A DNA stretch of 47,020 nt from an uncultured Eubacteriales bacterium (GTDB lineage Bacteria > Bacillota > Clostridia > Oscillospirales > Acutalibacteraceae): contig ONAX01000006.1 of assembly GCA_900315875.1 (NCBI GenBank), positions 1 to 47,020 of the forward strand, in the 5' to 3' direction. The notes under the pieces were generated by a model, which worked only from the letters and a program-made list of their open reading frames with translations, did not search any database and was not told where the DNA came from. Position 1 is the first letter of the stretch, and each line of letters starts with the position of its first letter. The translations under genes and the position numbers were made by a program. Below, in pieces: positions 7,495 to 14,168 of this stretch.

Positions 7495-7554
7495 ACAATC
7501 ACAGCAGGAGAGAGAAACAACCTGCGTAAGATAATAATAAATGGAGGAATTATA

Positions 7555-8298
7555 ATGGGTAAGATTTTTTGTAGAAATTGTGGAGCACAGGTAGAGGATA
7601 CTGAAGTATATTGCATGAATTGTGGAGCTAAAATTCCCTCGACACCGACTGTACCGGTCATGAATGCGCCAGTTCAGCCTATGCCGGCAAAGAAGAAGGT
7701 AAACCCGCTGGTGGTTATCGTACCGGTTATTGCTGGTGTGGCTGTCCTTTCCATAGCGTCTGCGATATTACTTCCTTCTATTCTGAAGATTCAGGGTCCT
7801 GTGGCAGATAACAGTATTGTGGCAACTGAATCCTCGTCATTTAATAAAGAGGAAAAGAAGGCGCCGTCAGAAAGCTCTGCATCCTTATATGAGGAAAGTT
7901 CATATTACAATGAACCGTCAAAATATGCAGATAACGATGATGATTATCATGAGTATTCTCCCAGCAGTAAAGTACAGGCTGCACCAAGTTATCCCGATAC
8001 ATGTGAGCTTGCACTGTGGGTAAAGATTGAACATAATATTAAATTTGCAAAATACGATGTTGATGTATATATTGACGATAAATGGATAGCAACGCTTTCT
8101 GATAGCGAAGAGTACAATGGTACTGTAGAGCTTTCCAGGGGCAATCATACCATTAAATTCAGCCAGGCGGATGACTCTTCAAATAGTACAAGCCGAACCA
8201 TAATCGCAAATGATGATCTTTCGAAATCCTTCTCTATCAAAAGAAGAGCTAAATACGATATTGTACATGGCTACGGTATTGAAGTAACAGAATCATGA
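7555..8298 (+). CDS. Zinc-ribbon, single-span membrane protein with PEGA-like outer domain
   Basis: A 247-residue protein of unknown function. Residues 4-25 form a zinc ribbon (CRNCGAQ and CMNCGAK). A basic-proline linker follows, then one membrane span (about 51-74), a Ser/Glu-rich low-complexity stalk (about 85-145), and a C-terminal beta-rich domain with the PEGA-like pattern VDVYIDDKWIATL..LSRGNHTIKF. The ribbon should be cytoplasmic and the PEGA-like domain outside. The C-terminal block KRRAKYDIVHGYGIEV recurs almost exactly in the next gene, so the two are paralogs. ATG 7555 follows GGAGGAATTATA. It is the first gene behind the LytTR operator and likely belongs to that regulon. Confidence 0.8.
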   Translation: MGKIFCRNCGAQVEDTEVYCMNCGAKIPSTPTVPVMNAPVQPMPAKKKVNPLVVIVPVIAGVAVLSIASAILLPSILKIQGPVADNSIVATESSSFNKEEKKAPSESSASLYEESSYYNEPSKYADNDDDYHEYSPSSKVQAAPSYPDTCELALWVKIEHNIKFAKYDVDVYIDDKWIATLSDSEEYNGTVELSRGNHTIKFSQADDSSNSTSRTIIANDDLSKSFSIKRRAKYDIVHGYGIEVTES

Positions 8299-8344
8299 TG
8301 AATAAAGCAAAACTATCAAACAAAAGATAATGGAGGAAAATAAA

Positions 8345-8986
8345 ATGGGAATGGTATATTGCATGAAATGCGGAAAACAGATAAGTGACAAGGCTCCCTT
8401 TTGCCCCGGATGCGGTGCTTCTACAGGAGTTGTTGCAGCAACCCCCCAGGCTTATGCTCAGGCTGCACCTGCTCCGGCAAAAAATAATGGTATTCTGATC
8501 ATCCTTGTAGTGATCATGGCTATCGTTTTGGTTGTCGGCGGCGTTGTGGCAGCAGTTGCTATTCCGGCAACGATCGGTATAACAAACTCTGCGAATGTTC
8601 AGAATGACATGAATGCCGGCGCCAATGCAATGCTGAATCTGGATGGAAGCAATGGAAATAATGAAAACGGGGCTGTAGAAGATGATCGCTGCCTGGTTGA
8701 TCTGATGGTTACTGTGGAACACAATTATAAGTTTGGTAAGTACAATGTTGATGTGGTCGTTGATGGTGAAACCGTTGCCACACTTGGTGATAAAGAAACC
8801 TTCAATCAGCAGCTTAGACTGACACCCGGTAAGCATACTTTCAGCTTCCAGGAAAACGGTAATCCTTCCAATCATACAGATGTTGCAGAAACGGTCACCG
8901 CTGATACCAGTTTTACATATTCATTGAAAAGACGTGCAGAATATGATATCTTACATGGTTACGGTATTGAAGTGAGTAAGAAATAA
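8345..8986 (+). CDS. Zinc-ribbon, single-span membrane protein (paralog of the upstream gene)
   Basis: A 213-residue protein with the same plan as its neighbour: zinc ribbon (CMKCGKQ near residue 6, CPGCGAS near 21), Ala/Pro linker, one membrane span (about 47-70), a shorter linker, then the PEGA-like domain (VDVVVDGETVATL..LTPGKHTFSF) and the terminal KRRAEYDILHGYGIEV block. The function is unknown. ATG 8345 is preferred because GGAGGAAAATAAA precedes it; the ATG at 8330 lies on the ribosome binding site itself. The 46-base gap to the previous gene has no visible promoter or terminator, so they are probably co-transcribed. Confidence 0.8.
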   Translation: MGMVYCMKCGKQISDKAPFCPGCGASTGVVAATPQAYAQAAPAPAKNNGILIILVVIMAIVLVVGGVVAAVAIPATIGITNSANVQNDMNAGANAMLNLDGSNGNNENGAVEDDRCLVDLMVTVEHNYKFGKYNVDVVVDGETVATLGDKETFNQQLRLTPGKHTFSFQENGNPSNHTDVAETVTADTSFTYSLKRRAEYDILHGYGIEVSKK

Positions 8987-9010
8987 TCTGAGGTTAAAGG
9001 AGAAATAAAC

Positions 9011-9424
9011 ATGGGATATTTCTGCAGTGAATGCGGAGCTCCGCTCAATGAACCGCTTGATTACTGTCCGGAATGCGGTGCACCGCTTAAAGCTGACAGT
9101 CAGAATACTTTTCCGGCGGGATATTTGTCCCAGTCTGCGATAATGAACGGTAATGAGCATCAGAGCGATGTTATCGCAGTATGTGCAATGCTGTTTTCCA
9201 TCCTTTTGCCGCCGATCGGACTGATATTCTCTGTTATAGGACTTATTATCTACCGCAGCGGAACAAATAAGAAATTAAGTATTGTTTCACTGGTAATTTC
9301 TATCATTCTTGGAATTGTGTACGGAATAATTCTTGCAGTTGTTCTGCCGGATGTACTTAATATGATGCAGGCGGGAAATGACATGACAAGATTCTATAAT
9401 GAATTCAGCAGCGTTTTCAGCTGA
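9011..9424 (+). CDS. Zinc-ribbon protein with two hydrophobic segments (DUF4190-like)
   Basis: A 137-residue protein. The N-terminal zinc ribbon (CSECGAP and CPECGAP within residues 5-24) is followed by two membrane segments (about 54-78 and 88-116) separated by YRSGTNKKLS, which resembles DUF4190-type membrane domains. It lacks the PEGA-like outer domain of its two neighbours. ATG 9011 follows AAAGGAGAAATAAAC, 24 bases after the previous stop, so it is probably the last gene of the LytTR-controlled unit. Function unknown. Confidence 0.8.
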   Translation: MGYFCSECGAPLNEPLDYCPECGAPLKADSQNTFPAGYLSQSAIMNGNEHQSDVIAVCAMLFSILLPPIGLIFSVIGLIIYRSGTNKKLSIVSLVISIILGIVYGIILAVVLPDVLNMMQAGNDMTRFYNEFSSVFS

Positions 9425-9565
9425 TATGACTAACGAAGAATAAGGCTGTGTAAGTATGGTGAACAGCTATTTGATACAGTCATTTTCGTTAAAGATAAAC
9501 AAGGTTCCTGCAGTGCATGATATCCAGTCTGAAATGATTGTTCGGGACTGAAAGTAAATCAAAAT

Positions 9566-9604
9566 AAAAACAGCCGGGTCAGTTGAATGATCCGGCTGTT
9601 TTTG
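9566..9604. terminator. Bidirectional intrinsic terminator between convergent units
   Basis: AAAAACAGCCGGGTCA / TGATCCGGCTGTTTTT is a strong symmetrical stem with an A-run on one side and a T-run on the other. It can end both the zinc-ribbon operon and thrS. The preceding 140 bases (9425-9565) hold nothing recognisable. Confidence 0.85.
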
Positions 9605-9657
9605 TTTATCGTAAATGTACTGACAAAGACCAGGCTTTTTGCTTTAGTTAATGCTGA

Positions 9658-11607
9658 TCAGTCCTTCTTCTTTGTGTCGATCTCTTCCTTCGCCATGGCG
9701 ATGAAGGCGTCAAGGCTCATGCTGCCGAGATTTGCGTTCTTTCTGGAGCGCACGGAAACTGTTCCTTCCTCAACCTCCTTGTTGCCGATAACCAGCATGT
9801 AGGGAACCTTCTCGAGCTGAGCCTCTCTGATCTTGTAGCCGATCTTTTCGCTTCTCAGGTCGCTCGTTACGCGCAGTCCTGCAGCGGCAAGCTTTGCTTC
9901 TATCTCTTTCGCCTTGTCTGCAAGGTTTTCGCTCAGCGGCATTACGCGTACCTGCTCCGGAGCAAGCCACAGCGGCAGCGCTCCGGCAAAATGCTCGAGC
10001 ATGTATGCAAGAGTTCTTTCATAGCATCCGAGAGATGTGCGGTGGATGATGTAGGGCAGCTTCTTGGAATTATCCGAATCGATGTAGTACATGCCGAATT
10101 TTTCAGCAAGCAGCATGTCGATCTGTATCGTTACAAGCGTGTCTTCCTTGCCGTATACGTTCTTGTACTGGATGTCGAGCTTCGGACCGTAGAATGCAGC
10201 CTCGTCGATTCCGATCTCGTAGTCCAGACCGATATTGTCCAGAATACGCTTCATTGCACCCTGAGCGTGCTCCCACTGCTCCGCTGTGCCCTCGTATTTA
10301 TTGTTGGGGTTACTGGGATCCCACTGTGAGAAGCGGAATGTGCAGTCCTCAAGAAGACCTACAGTCTCGAGGAAGTATTTTGCAAGCTCCAGACATCCGC
10401 GGAATTCCTCCTCAAGCTGATCGGGACGAATGACATAATGACCCTCGGAAATCGTGAACTGACGTACACGGATAAGACCGTGCATTTCGCCGGAAGCTTC
10501 ATTACGGAAAAGTGTGGATGTCTCCGTAAGTCTCATTGGCAGCTCGCGGTAGGAGCGCTGACGGTTGAGGTATACCTGATACTGGAACGGACATGTCATA
10601 GGACGAAGGGCAAAGCATTCCTTTGTTTCATCCTCGGGATCGCCGAGCACAAACATGCCGTCAAGATAATGATCCCAGTGTCCGCTGATCTTGTAAAGCT
10701 CACGCTTTGCAAGCAGAGGCGTCTTTGTAAGCTGGCAGCCGTGCGCCTGCTCAACATCCTCTACCCAGCGCTGCAGAAGCTGAACTACTCTTGCACCCTT
10801 CGGAAGAAGTACGGGCAGTCCCTGACCGACATAGTCAACCGTCGTGAAATATTCAAGCTCTCTGCCGATCTTGTTGTGGTCGCGCAGCTTGGCTTCCTCC
10901 AGCATTTTCAGGTGATCCTCAAGCTGAGAAGCTTTGGGAAAGGATACACCGTATACGCGGCAGAGCTGTGCATTCTTGCTGTCTCCGCGCCAGTATGCTC
11001 CTGTGCATGCCGTAAGCTTAACAGCCTTTATCGGAGCAACGCTCATCAGATGCGGTCCTGCGCAAAGATCCGTGAATTCGCCCTGACGGTAGAAGCTGAT
11101 AGGCTCGCCCTTGTCCGTATGCTCCTTGCAGAGCTCAACCTTGTACGGCTCGTTCATTTCCTCAAGAAGGCGTACAGCCTCGTCAGGCGGCAGCAGGAAG
11201 CGCTCAAGCTCGAAGCCCTCCTTGACGATCTTTTTCATTTCAGCCGTGATCTTTTCGAGATCCTCGGGTGAAAACGGCTTTTCTACATCGAAATCATAGT
11301 AGAAGCCGTTGTCAATTGCAGGTCCGATAGCGAATTTCGCATTCGGGAAAAGTCTCTTTACAGCCTGAGCCAGAACGTGTGAGGAAGTGTGCCAGAAGGC
11401 TTTCTTGCCCTCTACGTTGTCGAAGGTCAGAATTTCCAGTGAGCAGTCTTTTTCGATAGGCGTGCGAAGATCGCATACATTGCCGTCAATCTTAGCGGCA
11501 CAGGCAGCCTTGTACAGTCCCATGCCAAGTGACTTTGCAACATCTGCAGCCGTGGTTGCACTTTCAAATTCCTTTACTACATTGTCCTTCAGTGTTACCT
11601 TGATCAT
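9658..11607 (-). CDS. thrS: Threonine--tRNA ligase
   Basis: A 649-residue, full-length class II synthetase that charges tRNA-Thr with threonine. In order: the N-terminal TGS domain (1-60), the editing domain with the zinc-binding HTSSHVLAQAVKRLF motif (about residue 73), the catalytic core with the motif 2 region FRNEASGEMHGLIRVRQF, motif 3 GCYERTLAYMLEHF, and the C-terminal anticodon-binding domain (LPLWLAPEQVRVMPL onward). ATG 11607 follows AAAGGAGAGAAAACT. It is preceded by a threonine T-box leader and its own promoter, so it should be induced by uncharged tRNA-Thr. Confidence 0.97.
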   Translation of the reverse strand: MIKVTLKDNVVKEFESATTAADVAKSLGMGLYKAACAAKIDGNVCDLRTPIEKDCSLEILTFDNVEGKKAFWHTSSHVLAQAVKRLFPNAKFAIGPAIDNGFYYDFDVEKPFSPEDLEKITAEMKKIVKEGFELERFLLPPDEAVRLLEEMNEPYKVELCKEHTDKGEPISFYRQGEFTDLCAGPHLMSVAPIKAVKLTACTGAYWRGDSKNAQLCRVYGVSFPKASQLEDHLKMLEEAKLRDHNKIGRELEYFTTVDYVGQGLPVLLPKGARVVQLLQRWVEDVEQAHGCQLTKTPLLAKRELYKISGHWDHYLDGMFVLGDPEDETKECFALRPMTCPFQYQVYLNRQRSYRELPMRLTETSTLFRNEASGEMHGLIRVRQFTISEGHYVIRPDQLEEEFRGCLELAKYFLETVGLLEDCTFRFSQWDPSNPNNKYEGTAEQWEHAQGAMKRILDNIGLDYEIGIDEAAFYGPKLDIQYKNVYGKEDTLVTIQIDMLLAEKFGMYYIDSDNSKKLPYIIHRTSLGCYERTLAYMLEHFAGALPLWLAPEQVRVMPLSENLADKAKEIEAKLAAAGLRVTSDLRSEKIGYKIREAQLEKVPYMLVIGNKEVEEGTVSVRSRKNANLGSMSLDAFIAMAKEEIDTKKKD

Positions 11608-11666
11608 AGTTTTCTCTCCTTTTTAAAATTTTATTGTGATAAGATATGTCGTGTGATGAATGCATC

Positions 11667-11945
11667 AAAAAACGCCCCTATGCACCAACAGATGCACAGG
11701 GGCGGGCATAGCTCACGGTTCCACCCTGATTTCAGGTCAAAGACCTCTTAGCGGCTTCATGCAATCGCAAAAGCCCGTCCTGGTAACGTAGGACATTCCG
11801 CCGCGGCTTAGGCTTAAAGGCGTTCGCCGTGGTGCTCAAAGGCGGTGTCGGAACAAATACATATGCGCCGGCTTGCAGCCGATGACCGTCGCTCTCTGTC
11901 TATGCGTGTTTCATTCCGCTTCCTTATCACTGCATTTTGTCTATA
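11667..11945 (-). ncRNA. T-box riboswitch (thrS leader)
   Basis: On the minus strand the leader carries the T-box core AGGGTGGAACCGTG (11727-11714), which contains the TGGA bulge that pairs with the tRNA acceptor end. It ends in an intrinsic terminator: CGCCCCTGTGCA-type stem (11704-11673) followed by TTTTTT. The likely specifier is ACC (threonine) at 11833-11831 in the context GAGCACCACGG. Uncharged tRNA-Thr would stabilise the antiterminator and allow thrS expression. Confidence 0.9.
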
Positions 11946-11950
11946 AAAAT

Positions 11951-11979
11951 ACTATAACACCTTTTCAGGATGATGTCAA
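11951..11979 (-). promoter_or_regulatory. Sigma-A promoter of thrS
   Basis: TTGACA (11979-11974), a 17-bp spacer and TATAGT (11956-11951) on the minus strand sit just upstream of the T-box leader. Confidence 0.85.
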
Positions 11980-12000
11980 CACTTTTTATTTCCCGGCGGA

Positions 12001-12105
12001 GTGCCTGTGCTGTCAATTCGCGGCACAGTGCCTGTGCTGTCAATTCGCGGCACAGTGCCTGTGCTGTCAATTCGCGACACAGTGCCTGTGCTGTCAATTC
12101 GCGAC
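12001..12105 (+). repeat. 27-bp tandem repeat, four copies
   Basis: The unit begins GTGCCTGTGCTGTCAATT and continues CGCGGCACA. Copies are at 12001-12027, 12028-12054, 12055-12081 and a 24-base partial at 12082-12105. Copies differ only at the base before CACA (G or A). Each unit contains a short palindromic TGTGC/GCACA pair. The last unit runs directly into dispersed repeat copy B. Confidence 0.9.
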
Positions 12106-12206
12106 AATCGCTCAGCTCCGCTTCGCTCTGATTGCGTACCGCTATTTGGCAGGGCCGCGTCCATAGTTAGTAGCGATTCTATTTTATCAATTAACAGCTC
12201 CCACGA
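12096..12206 (+). repeat. Dispersed intergenic repeat, copy B
   Basis: This segment aligns by eye with 20525-20634 along its whole length. Shared blocks are AATTCGCGA at the left, TATTTGGCAGG, CGTCCATAG and TTTTATCAA in the middle, and AGCTCC.ACG at the right. No open frame in it is credible. Confidence 0.75.
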
Positions 12207-12310
12207 TCAAAGCATGAAATTCCGTGCGTACCATTACGAATAAACTAATCAGCCTGAAACCACAAAAAAGCGCTACCCTGACAAGAGATTAAATTGACTA
12301 CAAATTAAGA

Positions 12311-12398
12311 CCGCGACCAGTGAGCTTACGGCTCGCACTCAGAGCGGAATGGAGTGGAGCGACAAACGCAAATCGGGAGCGGCAGCTTGCCGCGGCTC
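12311..12398 (+). repeat. Dispersed intergenic repeat, copy C
   Basis: Matches copy A (125-212) through CTCAGAGCG.AA.GGAGTG.AGCGA and a following palindrome (GAGCGGCAGC / GCCGCGGCTC). Reverse-complemented, its core resembles the left part of copy B. It lies directly downstream of the gene ending at 12410. Confidence 0.55.
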
Positions 12399-12409
12399 AA
12401 TAATATAGG

Positions 12410-12892
12410 TCAGTTATCTGTCTGCTGTCCGTAGAGTTTTCCTAATGTTGTTTCGGTCGTCAGGGTTAGAGTAGAAATATCACGCTTCGGATTTGCAGGG
12501 TCATCTTTCCAGTAAATATTTCCGTTAGTATCTGCAACAGCTTCATCAAGGAATTCCGCAGTATCCTCGGTTCCCATATAGATAAGCGCATCTCTGATCG
12601 TCCGTGATAAAGCAAATTTATGCCGTTTCACTGTGCTCTCACCTATCTCTGGAAAGAGAGGAGCATATTGTCCTTCGCTGTTTTGTCCTGAGGAATAACC
12701 ACTGACGATATCCCGATAATATACCTTGCAGGAATTGTCGATCGTTGCTGCATTACTCTGTGGTATCGATGGACTTGTGTTGCTGGCAGCAATTCCCCCG
12801 ATCAGCCACAGAACGAAAGCGTATGGGATAAGATACAGGATGATTGCAACAATCACAATAATAATCGGTTTTGATATTTTTTTCTTTTCCAC
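12410..12892 (-). CDS. Membrane-anchored protein of unknown function
   Basis: A 160-residue protein that I do not recognise. A basic start (MEKKKISKP) is followed by one long hydrophobic segment (residues 10-35), after which the rest should lie outside the membrane. The outer part has a Ser/Asn-rich stretch, a DNSCKVYYRDIVSGYSS segment and no obvious enzyme motif. The start is GTG 12892 behind GGGAGGTACGTGCA. It lies 38 bases after a second small anchored protein, and the two look co-transcribed at the end of the nth operon. Confidence 0.65.
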   Translation of the reverse strand: MEKKKISKPIIIVIVAIILYLIPYAFVLWLIGGIAASNTSPSIPQSNAATIDNSCKVYYRDIVSGYSSGQNSEGQYAPLFPEIGESTVKRHKFALSRTIRDALIYMGTEDTAEFLDEAVADTNGNIYWKDDPANPKRDISTLTLTTETTLGKLYGQQTDN

Positions 12893-12930
12893 TGCACGTA
12901 CCTCCCGAATGACGAAATAATTCAGGCAGC

Positions 12931-13548
12931 TTATGAAGCCTTTTCAATAAATAATAAGATCTTATCTTTTATGTATCTGTCTTTTGTTTCGGGGTCAAGT
13001 TCTATTAAACCTGGTTTTCCGTGATATGTGACTGATATGGAAAAATAATCATTTATGATGTGGGAATAATCCGATTTTACATATTTCTTTTTTTGCTCTG
13101 CAACCTTATTACGGACTTCACAGATTGATTCTGTATCAGAGGAATTGTCTGAAAGAGTAAATGGCACGTTAATACTGTTTCTGACTGTTTCCTCAGCTAT
13201 CTGAGCAAAGAAATCATCTTTCACTTCTTTTCTGTAATCAAGGTTGAACGGCACAGCAAACTCAGGTCCTTTGTTCCATCCCTCCCGATAGGAAGCGGTC
13301 ACGGTCAAATTGGGCTTTGCTGATGGTCTTAACAGAAAAATGGTTGTACTGTCTTCCTCTGTTTTGTTTTGTCCGATGCAGATAAATTCGCTGTTGTAGC
13401 GATCCTCAAGAACAGAGATAACATATTGCTCTCTGTCGAAGGTAAGCAACTGAAAGAGATTAACGGAAATATATACTATTACCGGCAGTATCAATAAAGC
13501 CAGAATGACAATAAATGCAGCGGAAGGTTTATTGCCTGTTTTTTTCAT
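12931..13548 (-). CDS. Membrane-anchored protein of unknown function
   Basis: A 205-residue protein with a lysine-rich N-terminus, a single hydrophobic segment (about 9-33) and an extracytoplasmic remainder. It is not recognised. The outer domain alternates charged and aromatic residues and ends with SISVTYHGKPGLIELDPETK; no catalytic motif stands out. ATG 13548 follows GAAGGAGATATGCGACT and overlaps the end of nth by 20 bases, so it is probably translated from the same mRNA. It has the same architecture as its downstream neighbour, though I see no clear sequence similarity. Confidence 0.65.
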   Translation of the reverse strand: MKKTGNKPSAAFIVILALLILPVIVYISVNLFQLLTFDREQYVISVLEDRYNSEFICIGQNKTEEDSTTIFLLRPSAKPNLTVTASYREGWNKGPEFAVPFNLDYRKEVKDDFFAQIAEETVRNSINVPFTLSDNSSDTESICEVRNKVAEQKKKYVKSDYSHIINDYFSISVTYHGKPGLIELDPETKDRYIKDKILLFIEKAS

Positions 13549-14164
13549 AGTCGCATATCTCCTTCATACAGCAATTGTCACACTGAGGGCTTCTTGCAGT
13601 GCAGACTGCCCGTCCGTGCAGTACAAGACGGTGACAGAAATCGTTCGACTTTTCTGGAGGAAGAAGGGGACGGAGTATGCGCTCTATCTTTGCGGCGTCC
13701 TTTATCTGATGAAATCCCAGACGTGAGGTTATACGTATGCAGTGAGTGTCTACAACAACCGCTGGCTTGCCGTATATGTCACCAACAACGAGGTTTGCGG
13801 TCTTGCGTCCTATTCCCGGCAGCTTTGTAAGCTGTTCAATAGTATCCGGCACGACTGCACCGTATTCATCACAAAGCATAACGCACATTGCCTTAATGTC
13901 CCGCGCCTTGGTTTTGTAAAGTCCGCAGGTCTTGATAAGCTCCTCGATTTCAGTAACATCAGCCTGAGCAAAGCTCTTTGCGTCCGGAAAGCGTGCAAAC
14001 AGCTCCGGCGTTACCATATTGACGCGCTTGTCGGTGCACTGCGCGGCAAGTCTTGTGGCTATAAGCAGCTGCAGCGCGTCCGTATAGATCAGCGAACATA
14101 CGGCGTCCGGATATTCGGCTTCAAGAAGCTCCACAGCCTTTTCTGCTTTTTCCTTCGGTGTCAT
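13529..14164 (-). CDS. nth: Endonuclease III (DNA glycosylase/AP lyase)
   Basis: A 211-residue base-excision repair enzyme that removes oxidised pyrimidines and cleaves the abasic site. It has the helix-hairpin-helix LTKLPGIGRKTANLVV with the catalytic lysine in GRKTA, the catalytic aspartate in VVVDTHCIR, and the [4Fe-4S] cluster cysteines spaced C-x6-C-x2-C-x5-C near the C-terminus. An in-frame ATG at 14182 would add six residues and overlap the upstream GTPase gene. I prefer ATG 14164 because GGGAT lies at suitable distance and the product then begins MTPKEKAEKA, closer to the family. Confidence 0.93.
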   Translation of the reverse strand: MTPKEKAEKAVELLEAEYPDAVCSLIYTDALQLLIATRLAAQCTDKRVNMVTPELFARFPDAKSFAQADVTEIEELIKTCGLYKTKARDIKAMCVMLCDEYGAVVPDTIEQLTKLPGIGRKTANLVVGDIYGKPAVVVDTHCIRITSRLGFHQIKDAAKIERILRPLLPPEKSNDFCHRLVLHGRAVCTARSPQCDNCCMKEICDYEKNRQ

Positions 14165-14168
14165 ATTA

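Noticed and set aside
10438..11271. 277-codon plus-strand open frame
   Set aside because: Lies wholly opposite thrS in a shadow frame.
12001..12105. CRISPR array
   Set aside because: The 27-bp units are directly adjacent with no unique spacers, and no cas gene is nearby.
11873..12243. Open frames with repeating peptides over the 27-bp tandem array
   Set aside because: The unit length is a multiple of three, so several frames stay open by chance; no start signals are present.
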